Below, piece after piece: positions 10,596 to 19,659 of a stretch of 64,000 bases of DNA. The notes beneath the pieces are model-generated. The model was not told where the DNA came from. It made no database searches and saw only the letters and a program-made list of their open reading frames with translations. The stretch lies in the NCBI RefSeq assembly GCF_003123725.1, contig NZ_QETA01000001.1, positions 186,001 through 250,000 on the forward strand, read 5' to 3'. Numbering within the stretch: position 1 is the first letter of the stretch; every line of letters starts with the position of its first letter. Source of the DNA: Corticimicrobacter populi. Its GTDB lineage: Bacteria > Pseudomonadota > Gammaproteobacteria > Burkholderiales > Burkholderiaceae_B. The translations under genes and the position numbers were made by a program.

Positions 10596-11333
10596 ATGAG
10601 TGAAAAACTGGCTTACGTAACGGGTGGCATGGGTGGCATCGGCACGGCAATCTGCCAGCGCCTGGCGCGCGATGGTTTTCGGGTGATTGCCGGTTGTGGA
10701 CCCAGCCGCGATCATGAACAGTGGCTGGCCGATCAGGCCGAGCAGGGGTTTTCCTTTATTGCGTCGGTCGGTAACGTGTCGGATTGGGAGTCCACAGTGG
10801 ATGCGTTCGAACGCATCCGTGCCGAGCATGGCCCCGTCGATGTGCTGGTCAACAACGCCGGCATTACCCGCGATGGCCTGTTCCGCAAGATGACGCTGGA
10901 TGACTGGCGTGCCGTGATCGATACCAACCTCAACAGCCTGTTCAACGTGACCAAACAGGTGATCGACGGCATGGTCGAGCGCCAATGGGGGCGTATCATC
11001 AATATCAGTTCGGTCAACGGTCAGAAAGGCCAGTTCGGCCAGACCAACTACTCGACCGCCAAGGCCGGCATCCATGGCTTCACCATGGCACTGGCTCAGG
11101 AAGTCGCCAGCAAGGGCGTGACGGTCAATACCATTTCGCCGGGTTATATTGGTACTGACATGGTCAGGGCCATCCGTACCGATGTGCTCGACAAGATCGT
11201 GGCGACCATTCCTGTGCGTCGACTCGGTTCCCCCGAAGAGATTGCGTCGATGGTGGCCTGGCTGGCGTCCGACGATGCCGGGTTCGCGACGGGAGCGGAT
11301 TTCTCGCTCAACGGCGGACTGCACATGGGTTGA
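10596..11333 (+). CDS. phaB: Acetoacetyl-CoA reductase PhaB
   Basis: This 245-residue short-chain dehydrogenase has the cofactor motif VTGGMGGIG, NNAGITRD, the catalytic Ser in NISSVNG and the YxxxK pair in NYSTAKAG. Sequence and length match NADPH-dependent acetoacetyl-CoA reductase, which supplies (R)-3-hydroxybutyryl-CoA to PhaC. A strong AAAGGAGA lies just before the ATG. FabG is the usual paralogue, but the position between phaC and phaR makes PhaB much more likely. Confidence 0.92.
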   Translation: MSEKLAYVTGGMGGIGTAICQRLARDGFRVIAGCGPSRDHEQWLADQAEQGFSFIASVGNVSDWESTVDAFERIRAEHGPVDVLVNNAGITRDGLFRKMTLDDWRAVIDTNLNSLFNVTKQVIDGMVERQWGRIINISSVNGQKGQFGQTNYSTAKAGIHGFTMALAQEVASKGVTVNTISPGYIGTDMVRAIRTDVLDKIVATIPVRRLGSPEEIASMVAWLASDDAGFATGADFSLNGGLHMG

Positions 11334-11350
11334 ACTTGTAGGAAATCAAC

Positions 11351-11914
11351 ATGACGCAAGCCAAGACCGGCGCGCCGCAGCGCCTGATCAAGAAGTACCC
11401 CAACCGCCGGTTGTACGACACGCAGACCAGTTCTTACATTACGGTTGCCGACGTCAAGCAACTGGTACTGCAGCACGAGGTGTTCCAGGTGGTCGACGCC
11501 AAAAGCGGCGAGGACCTGACACGCAGCATCCTGTTGCAGATCATTCTCGAGGAAGAAAGCGGCGGCATGCCGATGTTCTCGTCGGAGATGCTGGCCCAGA
11601 TCATCCGTTTCTATGGCAATGCCATGCAGGGCATCATGGGCTCGTATCTCGAAAAGAACATGCAGGCCTTCATCGATATCCAGAATCGTATGGCCGAGCA
11701 GACCAAGGGGCTCTATGGCCCGCAGTTCGGTCCCGAGGCCTGGGCCCAGTTCATGAACCTGCAGACACCGATGATGCAGAACATGATGAACAACTACATC
11801 GAGCAGAGCAAGAATATGTTCGTGCAGATGCAGGGGCAGATGCAGGATCAGACCCGCAATATGTTTACCGGCTTTGGCTTTCCTGGCGGGCGCGGCCCCG
11901 ATGGCAAGCCGTAG
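11351..11914 (+). CDS. phaR: Polyhydroxyalkanoate synthesis repressor PhaR
   Basis: The 187-residue protein contains the PhaR DNA-binding N-terminal domain (IKKYPNRRLYDT followed by SYITVADVKQLV). A PHB-accumulation domain follows (ILLQIILEEE, MFSSEMLAQIIRFYG). The C-terminal tail is Gln/Met-rich. PhaR binds both polymer and DNA and represses phasin and pha genes until granules form. It lies 17 bp after phaB and is followed by a hairpin terminator. Confidence 0.92.
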   Translation: MTQAKTGAPQRLIKKYPNRRLYDTQTSSYITVADVKQLVLQHEVFQVVDAKSGEDLTRSILLQIILEEESGGMPMFSSEMLAQIIRFYGNAMQGIMGSYLEKNMQAFIDIQNRMAEQTKGLYGPQFGPEAWAQFMNLQTPMMQNMMNNYIEQSKNMFVQMQGQMQDQTRNMFTGFGFPGGRGPDGKP

Positions 11915-11933
11915 CGGGTAGGCCGAGCATGGT

Positions 11934-11964
11934 ATGGCAGGGCACCGTGCGGTGCTCCTGCCAT
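11934..11964. terminator. Hairpin between phaR and the convergent DUF1328 gene
   Basis: ATGGCAGG pairs with CCTGCCAT, and inside it GCACC pairs with GGTGC around a small loop, with one bulged T. It lies directly between two convergent genes. No clear T-run follows on either strand, so termination is inferred from position and stem strength. Confidence 0.5.
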
Positions 11965-11966
11965 GA

Positions 11967-12131
11967 CTACTCCTTGCTGAAGCGGCTGCCGATCAGCGAG
12001 AGTATCGCCAGGATGATGAAAATGAAGAACAGGATCCTGGCCAGTGCGATGGCACCGACTTCGATACCGCTGTATCCGAGTGCGCCGGCGACGACGGCGA
12101 TGATGAAAAAAACGATCGAATATTTAAGCAT
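11967..12131 (-). CDS. Small DUF1328 (YtjA-family) membrane protein
   Basis: This 54-residue protein starts MLKYSIVFFIIAVVAGALGY and has two hydrophobic helices ending with GSRFSKE, as in the DUF1328/YtjA family of stress-associated small membrane proteins of unknown function. The frame is open 25 codons further upstream, but that part is not family-like, so I use the ATG at the conserved N-terminus. It is convergent with phaR. Confidence 0.85.
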   Translation of the reverse strand: MLKYSIVFFIIAVVAGALGYSGIEVGAIALARILFFIFIILAILSLIGSRFSKE

Positions 12132-12319
12132 TGTCAAAATCCCCCGCGACCGTATCATTTTGTGACGAAATGGCAATGTCACATGAACAGTGGCTTTGGG
12201 GGCCATGATACGAGGGGATGCGGGAAAAGATTATTCCGTATGTAATATTTTGTGGGTGATTTTAGGTTGGTCTCTGTAGTAGCATTTGTTTATCTTGTTG
12301 ATTTTCAAGGATAACGTGC

Positions 12320-14296
12320 ATGACCAATGACCCATCCCGCAGACCGAAAGTTGTGATTAATCCCCCTGTGTTCTTTGGCTCGGCCGGCATCATCATGTTG
12401 ATACTGGTGCTGACGCTGGCGTTCAAACAGGAGTCGCAGCAACTGTTCGCGCAAGTGCAGGACTGGATCGTCATCAATGCCAGCTGGTTCTACATCCTGG
12501 CGGTGGCATTGATCCTGATGGCAGCCATATTCTGCATGGTCAGTCGCTATGGCAACATCAAGCTCGGGCCAGATCACAGCCAGCCCGATTACAGCAATAT
12601 CACCTGGTTCGCGATGCTGTTCTGCGCCGGCATGGGCATCGGACTGATGTTCTTCGGCGTGGCCGAGCCGTTGATGCATACCCTGCAGCCCCCCGTGGGC
12701 GATGCCTCCACGGCCACTGCTGCGCGCGAGGCCATGCAGATCACCTTTTTCCACTGGGGGCTGCATGCCTGGGCGATCTACGCCATGGTGGCGCTGATCC
12801 TGGCCTTTTTCGCATTCAGACATGGTCTGCCGCTGACGCTGCGGTCAGCGCTCTATCCGCTGATCGGCGAACGGATTTACGGCCCCATCGGCAATGCCGT
12901 CGATATCTTCGCCATCATCGGTACGGTGTTCGGCGTGGCGACTTCGCTGGGCTTTGGCGTGTTGCAGATCAACAGCGGTCTGAATTATCTCTTTGGTATC
13001 CCGGTCGGGGTGCCTGAACAGGTCATCCTGATCGTAGTCACGACTACCCTGGCTACCCTTTCTGCCGCCAGTGGGCTGGATAAGGGTATCCGCCGCCTGT
13101 CCGAGCTGAACATGATTCTGGCAGTCGCGCTCATGCTGCTGATCCTGTTCCTGGGGCCGACCGTATTTTTGATCAAGGCTTATGTGCAGGCGACCGGCAC
13201 CTACCTGTCGGGTATCGTCAGCAAGACCTTCAACCTGTACGCCTACGAGCCGACCGAGTGGCTGGGCGGCTGGACCCTGTTCTATTGGGGCTGGTGGCTG
13301 TCCTGGTCGCCGTTCGTGGGCATGTTCATCGCCCGGGTGTCGCGGGGCCGTACCATTCGTGAATTCATTGCCGGGGTGATCTTTCTGCCTGCGGGCTTCA
13401 CATTCCTGTGGATGACGGTATTCGGCGAAAGCGCGATCAGCATGTATCTGCAGGAAGGGCTGACCAGCCTGGCCGACACTGTGCAGAATGACAATTCGCT
13501 GGCATTGTTCGCCTTTCTTGAGCAATTTCCGTTTTCGTCATTCCTGTCCGGCCTGGCTATCGTCATGGTCGTGATCTTCTTCGTGACCTCGGCCGATTCG
13601 GGGGCGCTGGTGGTCGATATGCTGGCCTCGGGGGGCAAGGAACATACGCCGATCTGGCAACGCATCTTCTGGTCGGTGGCGGCGGGCCTGGTGGCGATTG
13701 TGCTGTTGCTGGCAGATGGCCTGCAGGCGTTGCAGACGGCTACCATTGCCAGTGCGCTGCCTTTCTCGGTCATCCTGCTGGCGTCGGTGTGGGGGCTGCT
13801 CAAGGCACTCAGCCTGGATATCACCAAGCGGGGTACCTACTACCGTACCCATCTTGCGCCGCGCACGGGTGGCTCCAGCGACAACTGGCAGCAGCGGCTG
13901 CGGACGATGATGATGTTTCCCCGGCGAACCCATGTCACCCGTTTTGTGACCGACGTGGTGCAGCCGGCCTGCGAGGCTGTGGCAGCCGAGTTGCGCGACA
14001 GGAATGTTGACGTCAAGGTCGTGCAGGACGACAATGGACGGATCAGGATGGAAGTCCTGCATGGCGACGAAGTCGATTTTGTCTACGAAGTTCGCCCTCG
14101 CGCCTATGTGCAGCCTGCGTTCGCATTCCGTGATACGGAAGATGAGCGCGAAGACCGCAAATACTTCCGTGCCGAGGTCCATCTCCAGGAAGGTGGGCAG
14201 AACTACGACATCATGGGATGGAGCCGCGACGCCATCATCAGCGACATTCTCGACCAATATGAAAAGCACCTGCATTTCCTGCACCTGGTCCGCTGA
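12320..14296 (+). CDS. betT: BCCT-family choline/betaine transporter BetT
   Basis: The 658-residue protein has about 12 membrane helices and the BCCT signature WTLFYWGWWLSWSPFVGMF, preceded by AGMGIGLMFFGVAEP. The long cytosolic C-terminal domain (from about residue 520) ends ISDILDQYEKHLHFLHL, closely resembling the osmosensory tail of E. coli BetT. High-affinity proton-coupled choline uptake is the family role. No betA or betB genes are nearby, so the substrate is inferred. AAGGA lies 7 bases before the ATG. Confidence 0.87.
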   Translation: MTNDPSRRPKVVINPPVFFGSAGIIMLILVLTLAFKQESQQLFAQVQDWIVINASWFYILAVALILMAAIFCMVSRYGNIKLGPDHSQPDYSNITWFAMLFCAGMGIGLMFFGVAEPLMHTLQPPVGDASTATAAREAMQITFFHWGLHAWAIYAMVALILAFFAFRHGLPLTLRSALYPLIGERIYGPIGNAVDIFAIIGTVFGVATSLGFGVLQINSGLNYLFGIPVGVPEQVILIVVTTTLATLSAASGLDKGIRRLSELNMILAVALMLLILFLGPTVFLIKAYVQATGTYLSGIVSKTFNLYAYEPTEWLGGWTLFYWGWWLSWSPFVGMFIARVSRGRTIREFIAGVIFLPAGFTFLWMTVFGESAISMYLQEGLTSLADTVQNDNSLALFAFLEQFPFSSFLSGLAIVMVVIFFVTSADSGALVVDMLASGGKEHTPIWQRIFWSVAAGLVAIVLLLADGLQALQTATIASALPFSVILLASVWGLLKALSLDITKRGTYYRTHLAPRTGGSSDNWQQRLRTMMMFPRRTHVTRFVTDVVQPACEAVAAELRDRNVDVKVVQDDNGRIRMEVLHGDEVDFVYEVRPRAYVQPAFAFRDTEDEREDRKYFRAEVHLQEGGQNYDIMGWSRDAIISDILDQYEKHLHFLHLVR

Positions 14297-14307
14297 CATC
14301 CTTGCTT

Positions 14308-14346
14308 CGCAACGCTGTCGCCGGGTTGACCCGGCCGGTTGCGTGG
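14308..14346 (+). terminator. Two-level hairpin after betT
   Basis: An outer stem CGCAAC/GTTGCG encloses an inner CCGGGT-TG-ACCCGG hairpin, followed by TGGCTTTTAAG. Position shortly after the betT stop and the short T-run suggest a terminator. The stem is split, so confidence is moderate. Confidence 0.45.
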
Positions 14347-14453
14347 CTTTTAAGTCGTTCTGTCGAACAAATGCGGTATAACTTGATCTCACGCAACGAC
14401 AGGGCACGCAGTTTGCCCTAGTCTCGCGTGACATTATCTACAAGGTATCAGGA

Positions 14454-15653
14454 ATGACTTGGTTTAAACCTTTGGTGCTGGCTGGACGTGAGCTGCTGCC
14501 GGTGGTGCAGGGCGGCATGGGCGTGGGCGTATCGGCTCACCGGCTGGCCGGTGCCGTCGCCAGCGAGAATGCAGTCGGCACGATTGCCAGCGTCGATCTG
14601 CGCCACCATCATCCTGACCTGCTCGAACAGACCGAGAAGTGCAAGGACCGCGAATTGATCAATCAGGTCAATCGCGTGGCACTGGATCGCGAGATCAAGG
14701 CCGCCCAGACGCAGGCCAAGGGGCGCGGCATGATTGCGGTCAACGTCATGAAGGCCGTGCGCGATCACGTCGAGCTGGTACGCCAGGCGTGCGAAAGTGG
14801 TGCCGATGCCATCGTCATGGGTGCTGGCCTGCCGACCGACCTGCCGGAGATGACCGAAGACTATCCCAAGGTCAACCTGATTCCCATCCTGTCCGAGGTG
14901 CGCGGTGTCGGCATCGTGCTCAAGCGCTGGATGAAGAAGGGTCGCAATGCAGCTGCCATGGTCATCGAGCATCCCGGCTTCGCTGCGGGCCACCTGGGTG
15001 CGGCCAAGATCGAGGAACTGCGCAACGACCGCTTCGATTTTGCCCGAGTACTGCAAGGCTGCCACGACCTGTTCCGCGAACTGGGTCTGGGCCGTGATGC
15101 GCCGCGTCTGATCGTGGCCGGCGGTATCGACTCGCATGACAAGGTCAAGCACTGGCTCAATAACGGTGCCGATGCGGTGCAACTGGGTACTGCCTTTGCC
15201 GTGACCGAAGAGAGCGATGCGCACGTCAATTTCAAGAAGGTGCTGATCGGTGCCGAACAGGGCGACCTGCGCGAGTTCGTCAGCGTGGCCGGCTTGCCGG
15301 CGCGCGCCGTGGGCACGCCCTGGCTCAATCGTTACCTGCGCAGCGAAAGCACGCTGCAGGCCAATGCCAAGTCCGATCCGCGCCGTTGTTCGCAGCGCAT
15401 GGATTGCCTGACGCACTGCGGCCTGCGTGATGGCATCGAAAAGATCGGCCAGTTCTGCATCGACCTCAAGCTGGCCGCCGCATTGCGCGGTGAAGTGGAT
15501 CGTGGCCTGTTCTTCAGGGGGGCCGGCAAGCTGCCCTTCGGTGATCAGATCCGCTCGGTCCGTGAACTGATCGACTACCTGCTGACTGGCAACCGCCCGA
15601 CCCAGGAACAGAAGATCTCTTTCTTCGAAAAGCCGGTGGCTGCGCTGGCCTGA
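14454..15653 (+). CDS. NAD(P)H-dependent flavin oxidoreductase of the nitronate monooxygenase family
   Basis: The 399-residue protein has the FMN TIM-barrel features of the 2-nitropropane dioxygenase/nitronate monooxygenase family: VQGGMGVGVSAHRLAGAVA, GADAIVMGAGLP, a GH pair in EHPGFAAGHLG, and LIVAGGIDSHDKVKHWLNNGA then VQLGTAF. Members oxidise nitronates or act as flavin reductases, and the true substrate is rarely known. The C-terminal 90 residues, with CSQRMDCLTHCGLRDG, are cysteine-containing and longer than in classic nitronate monooxygenases. The gene appears monocistronic, with terminator hairpins on its 3' side. Confidence 0.8.
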   Translation: MTWFKPLVLAGRELLPVVQGGMGVGVSAHRLAGAVASENAVGTIASVDLRHHHPDLLEQTEKCKDRELINQVNRVALDREIKAAQTQAKGRGMIAVNVMKAVRDHVELVRQACESGADAIVMGAGLPTDLPEMTEDYPKVNLIPILSEVRGVGIVLKRWMKKGRNAAAMVIEHPGFAAGHLGAAKIEELRNDRFDFARVLQGCHDLFRELGLGRDAPRLIVAGGIDSHDKVKHWLNNGADAVQLGTAFAVTEESDAHVNFKKVLIGAEQGDLREFVSVAGLPARAVGTPWLNRYLRSESTLQANAKSDPRRCSQRMDCLTHCGLRDGIEKIGQFCIDLKLAAALRGEVDRGLFFRGAGKLPFGDQIRSVRELIDYLLTGNRPTQEQKISFFEKPVAALA

Positions 15654-15667
15654 TCATCCGATATAAA

Positions 15668-15743
15668 ACGCCCTGTGGTTGCAGGGCGTGTACTGGAACC
15701 AGTACAAAAATGCCTGTTCCCGAAAGGAAACAGGCATTTTTTT
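15668..15743. terminator. Two terminator hairpins between the flavoprotein gene and hemN
   Basis: The first hairpin, ACGCCCTG-N6-CAGGGCGT (15668-15689), has a T-rich tract only on the minus strand. The second (15706-15743) pairs TGCCTGTTCC with GGAAACAGGCA and is flanked by AAAAA and TTTTTTT, so it can work in both directions. They separate two convergent genes. Confidence 0.75.
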
Positions 15744-15805
15744 CGCCAGGCCGCCCCAGATCAGAACACGCTCCCTTTTTTTGGGGGCGCTGGATTGCAG
15801 CAGGA

Positions 15806-17227
15806 TCAGACGATTCGCGAAAAGCTCGCCAGCCGTCCGCTGGCGCGGATGTGATAGTCGAAGGTCATGGCGATGGCCCGGATGAAGAACCAGCCTGTGG
15901 GCGTTACCTGGATGCCCTGGGGCGTGCGCTCCAGCAGGCCGTGTTCTTCGAAGGCATCGAGTTCCGACAGTTCGGTTGCAAAGTAGTACTGGGGATTGAT
16001 GCCCAGATGGCAACTGGTGAGCTCGTAATCAAGGCGACCCTGGCACATCAGCTCCATGATGACGGCGCGTCGGATCAGGTCGTCGCGCGTCAGCTTGAGG
16101 CCGCGTTCGATGGCGAACTGGCGTTGTGAAATGCGGGCATAGTACTCGTCGAGCGTCTTGACGTTCTGGCTGTAGGTCGGACCGATGCGGCCGATGGCCG
16201 AGACGCCGAGCGCGATGATGTCACAGTCGGGATGCGTGCTGTAGCCCTGGAAGTTGCGTTGCAGCCGGCCAGCCTGGCGTGCCTTGGCCAGTGTGTCGTC
16301 GGGCAGGGCAAAGTGATCCATGCCGATATAGACATAGCCTTCGTCGAGAAAGCCATTGATGGCGCTTTGCAGCAGCGTCAGCCGGGTCGGTGCCGACGGC
16401 AGGTCGTCTTCGCTGATGCGGCGTTGGGGCTTGAAGCGGGTTGGCAGGTGCGCATAGGCGTACAGGGCAATCCGATCGGGCCTCAGGGCACGTACGCGTT
16501 CCAGCGTGGTGGCGAAGGACTCTGCGGTCTGGAAAGGCAGGCCATAGATCAGGTCCATGTTGATCGACGTGTAGCCCAGCTCGCGGGCACCTTCCATCAG
16601 ATCGCGCACCGATTCATAGCTCTGGATGCGGTGGACGGCCTTCTGGACGGTTTCGTCGAAATCCTGCACGCCGAAGCTGAGGCGATTGAATCCCATGGCC
16701 TGCAGGCTGGCGAGACGTTCGCGATTGGCTGTGCGGGGATCGACCTCGATGGAGATCTCGGCATCCGAGGTAATGCTGAAGGCGTGGCGCAGGCTGGCCA
16801 TCAGCCGTTCGAGCTCGGCATCGCTCAGGAAAGTCGGCGTGCCGCCTCCAAAGTGGATCTGGGAAACCGGCTGGCCTCGTCCAAGCGCCCGTACATGCAT
16901 GTCGAGTTCGGTCTCGAGCGCATCGAGGTAGGGCATGGCCCGCTCGTGGTGTTTGGTGATGATCTTGTTACAGGCGCAGTAGTAGCACAGCGATTCACAG
17001 AACGGAATGTGCAGATAGACAGAGAAGGGTGCGCGCTTGCCGATATCGGTACCGATGACCCGATGCTGGAGTGCCTGCGAGTATTGCAGCGGTCCGAATC
17101 GTTCATTGAAACGGTCTGCCGTGGGATACGAGGTATAGCGTGGCCCGCTGGTATCCAGTTTTGCCCTGAGCGCGTCAGAGAAAACCGGACGGATGATAGA
17201 CGAGGTCGTGGGCGTGTTGGTGTGCAT
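15806..17227 (-). CDS. hemN: Oxygen-independent coproporphyrinogen III oxidase HemN
   Basis: The 473-residue radical-SAM enzyme has YTSYPTADRF near the N-terminus and the iron-sulfur motif CESLCYYC (Cys77, Cys81, Cys84; CX3CX2C). HFGGGTPTFL and the HemN C-terminal domain complete the pattern. It converts coproporphyrinogen III to protoporphyrinogen IX without oxygen in heme synthesis. The frame stays open upstream, but I chose MHTNTPTTSS because an FNR-like site (17262-17275) lies just beyond it. No good ribosome site is visible, so a leaderless or slightly different start is possible. Length matches E. coli HemN (457). Confidence 0.92.
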   Translation of the reverse strand: MHTNTPTTSSIIRPVFSDALRAKLDTSGPRYTSYPTADRFNERFGPLQYSQALQHRVIGTDIGKRAPFSVYLHIPFCESLCYYCACNKIITKHHERAMPYLDALETELDMHVRALGRGQPVSQIHFGGGTPTFLSDAELERLMASLRHAFSITSDAEISIEVDPRTANRERLASLQAMGFNRLSFGVQDFDETVQKAVHRIQSYESVRDLMEGARELGYTSINMDLIYGLPFQTAESFATTLERVRALRPDRIALYAYAHLPTRFKPQRRISEDDLPSAPTRLTLLQSAINGFLDEGYVYIGMDHFALPDDTLAKARQAGRLQRNFQGYSTHPDCDIIALGVSAIGRIGPTYSQNVKTLDEYYARISQRQFAIERGLKLTRDDLIRRAVIMELMCQGRLDYELTSCHLGINPQYYFATELSELDAFEEHGLLERTPQGIQVTPTGWFFIRAIAMTFDYHIRASGRLASFSRIV

Positions 17228-17261
17228 GGACAGATTGTGCGATGGGCGTATGCCCATCGCT

Positions 17262-17275
17262 TTGATTTGCCTCAA
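17262..17275 (-). promoter_or_regulatory. FNR/ANR-type box upstream of hemN
   Basis: Read on the minus strand the site is TTGAG-GCAA-ATCAA, nine of ten positions of the FNR consensus TTGAT-N4-ATCAA. Its centre is about 41 bp before the chosen hemN ATG. Control of anaerobic hemN by FNR or ANR is well established in other bacteria. If the site acts at the usual -41.5 position, transcription would start almost at the ATG. Confidence 0.6.
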
Positions 17276-17356
17276 AGTGGCGGGCGATGACCCGCTGGCA
17301 CCAAGGGTTTCCACTGATTGGCGTGCCTCGGCGACGGCTCGCCGCCGAAGCACGCT

Positions 17357-19537
17357 TCAGCGCTGTGCCGCCGCCTTGAATTCCTGGCGGAATCGATGCA
17401 GCAGTGGCTCGGTATAGCCGTTGGGCTGGACCAGACCTTCGAAGACCAGCGCCGTGGCTGCACGGAAGGCGAACGAGTCATCGAAGCGCCCATGCATCGG
17501 CGAGTAGGCTGGATCGCCTGCATTCTGTCCGTCGACGATACCGGCCATGCGCCGGAAGGTGTCCTCGACCTGCGTGCGGGTGACGATGCCATGCAGCAGC
17601 CAGTTGGCAATGTGCTGGCTGGAAATGCGCAGCGTGGCCCGGTCTTCCATCAGGCCGACGTTGTGGATATCGGGCACCTTGGAGCAGCCCACGCCCTGTT
17701 CGACCCAGCGCACCACATAGCCCAGAATGCCCTGGACGTTGTTGTCCAGCTCCCGCTGGATGTCTTCGGCAGACCACGGGTGATCCGCCGGCACCGGGAT
17801 GGTCAGGAGATCGCGCAACAGTTCGTCGCGGACCGAGGCCAGGCGGATCTGCTCCAGTTCCTGCTGGATCGAGGCCACGCTGACCCGGTGGTAATGCAGG
17901 GCGTGCAGGGTGGCGGCCGTGGGCGAAGGCACCCAGGCCGTATTGGCACCTGCCTTGGGATGGGCGATTTTCTGTTCCAGCATTGCCGCCATCAGGTCGG
18001 GCATGGCCCACATGCCCTTGCCGATCTGGGCGCGGCCGCGCAGGCCGGTGTCGAGGCCGGTCAGCACGTTGCTGCGCTCGTAGGCCAGGATCCAGGGGGT
18101 ACTCTTGATGTCGCCTTTGCGGTAGACCGCGCCGGCGCGCATCACGCTGTGGATTTCATCGCCGGTACGATCAAGGAAGCCCGTATTGATGAAGGCCACG
18201 CGTGCGGCGGCGGCCTGGATGCAGGCCTTGAGGTTGACGCTGGTGCGGCGTTCTTCGTCCATGATGCCCATCTTGAGCGTATGGCGCGGCAGCTTGAGCA
18301 GGTCTTCGACGCGAGCAAACAGGGTGTCGGCGAAGGCGACCTCGTCGGGGCCGTGCATCTTGGGCTTGACGATATAGACCGAGCCGACGCGCGAGTTGCC
18401 CTTGCGCGGCAGATCGTGCAGTGCGCACAGGCTGGTGAGTACGCCGTCGAGAATGCCTTCCGGGATTTCGTTGCCGTCACGATCGAGAATGGCCGGATTG
18501 GTCATCAGGTGACCGACGTTGCGGATAAACAGCAGTGCGCGGCCGTGCAGTGTCAGGGTCGAGCCGTCGGGTGCGGTATAGCTGCGGTCGGGATTCAGGC
18601 GGCGGGTAAAGGTCTTGCCGTTCTTGGCAACTTCTTCGGTCAGGTCACCGCGCATCAGGCCGAGCCAGTTGCGGTAGACCTCGGTCTTGTCCTCGGCATC
18701 GACGGCGGCAACCGAGTCTTCGCAGTCCATGATGGTGCTCAGCGCGGCCTCGACCAGGACATCCTTGACATGGGCTGGATCGGTCTTGCCGATGGGGTGG
18801 CTGGCGTCGATCTGGATTTCGAGATGCAGGCCGTTGTGGCGCAGCAGGATGGCCTGCGGGGCCGTGCTGTCACCCTGGTAGCCGCGAAACTGGTCGGGAT
18901 GTTTCAGGCCGGTCAAACCGTTGGTCAGTGTAATGCTGAGCGTACCGTTTTCGACGCTGTAGCCGGTGGCATCGGCATGCGATCCCTGTGCCAGCGGTGC
19001 TGCTTCGTCGAGCACGGCACGGGCATAGGCGATGACGGCGGCTCCCCGCTTGGGATTGTAGCCGCTGCCGGCTTCCTGGCCGTTGTCGGCTGGGATGGCG
19101 TCGGTGCCGTAGAGCGCATCGTACAGGCTGCCCCAACGTGCATTGGCGGCATTCAGCGCATAGCGCTTGTTGGAAATCGGCACGACCAGTTGCGGCCCTG
19201 CCTGCTGCGAGATCTCGGGATCGACCTGGTCGCTGCCGGCCTTGACCTGCCCGGGTTCGGGAACCAGATAACCGATGCCTTCCAGGAATGTCCGGTAGGC
19301 GGCGATATCCTGGATCGGGCCGGGGTGAGCGGTATGCCAGGTGTCCAGTTCGGCCTGGAGCTTGTCGCGGCGGGCCAGCAACTCGCGGTTGCGCGGTGCG
19401 AGCTCGTGGACCAGCGCCGAGAAACCCTGCCAGAAACTGTCGCTGTCGAGACCGGTGCCCGGCAGTGCCTCGTCCTGCACGAAGCGATCGAGGATCTCGG
19501 CGACCTGGAGGCCGTGGCGGGAGGTGCGGGTAGTCAT
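17357..19537 (-). CDS. glcB: Malate synthase G
   Basis: The 726-residue protein matches malate synthase G in length (723 in E. coli) and in many segments, for example [49 protein letters not shown] and a C-terminal [20 protein letters not shown]. It condenses glyoxylate with acetyl-CoA to malate. AGGAGACAAACA precedes the ATG. A LysR gene is divergent, which suggests local control. No isocitrate lyase or glcDEF genes are in the window. Confidence 0.95.
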   Translation of the reverse strand: MTTRTSRHGLQVAEILDRFVQDEALPGTGLDSDSFWQGFSALVHELAPRNRELLARRDKLQAELDTWHTAHPGPIQDIAAYRTFLEGIGYLVPEPGQVKAGSDQVDPEISQQAGPQLVVPISNKRYALNAANARWGSLYDALYGTDAIPADNGQEAGSGYNPKRGAAVIAYARAVLDEAAPLAQGSHADATGYSVENGTLSITLTNGLTGLKHPDQFRGYQGDSTAPQAILLRHNGLHLEIQIDASHPIGKTDPAHVKDVLVEAALSTIMDCEDSVAAVDAEDKTEVYRNWLGLMRGDLTEEVAKNGKTFTRRLNPDRSYTAPDGSTLTLHGRALLFIRNVGHLMTNPAILDRDGNEIPEGILDGVLTSLCALHDLPRKGNSRVGSVYIVKPKMHGPDEVAFADTLFARVEDLLKLPRHTLKMGIMDEERRTSVNLKACIQAAAARVAFINTGFLDRTGDEIHSVMRAGAVYRKGDIKSTPWILAYERSNVLTGLDTGLRGRAQIGKGMWAMPDLMAAMLEQKIAHPKAGANTAWVPSPTAATLHALHYHRVSVASIQQELEQIRLASVRDELLRDLLTIPVPADHPWSAEDIQRELDNNVQGILGYVVRWVEQGVGCSKVPDIHNVGLMEDRATLRISSQHIANWLLHGIVTRTQVEDTFRRMAGIVDGQNAGDPAYSPMHGRFDDSFAFRAATALVFEGLVQPNGYTEPLLHRFRQEFKAAAQR

Positions 19538-19622
19538 TGTTTGTCTCCTGTGTGCTTGAGGGCTGAATGCTGCAAGACAGCAACCAGTGTATGGACTGGC
19601 GGCATAAATAAAAAGGATGTAA

Positions 19623-19649
19623 AAGTAGATTTATTTTTTACTTAAAGTA
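19623..19649. promoter_or_regulatory. Repeated AAGTA/TACTT half-sites between glcB and the LysR gene
   Basis: AAGTA (19623-19627), TACTT (19639-19643) and AAGTA (19645-19649) form two overlapping inverted repeats, one with an 11-bp gap and one with a single central base. They lie in a very AT-rich stretch next to the LysR start. LysR-type regulators usually bind such AT-rich dyads between themselves and a divergent target. Assignment as the operator is inference. Confidence 0.4.
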
Positions 19650-19659
19650 TAAGGTTGGC

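Noticed and set aside
17318-19645. A 775-codon open frame on the plus strand opposite glcB
   Set aside because: The minus strand encodes full-length malate synthase G with many family motifs. The plus-strand frame is its complement, caused by GC bias.
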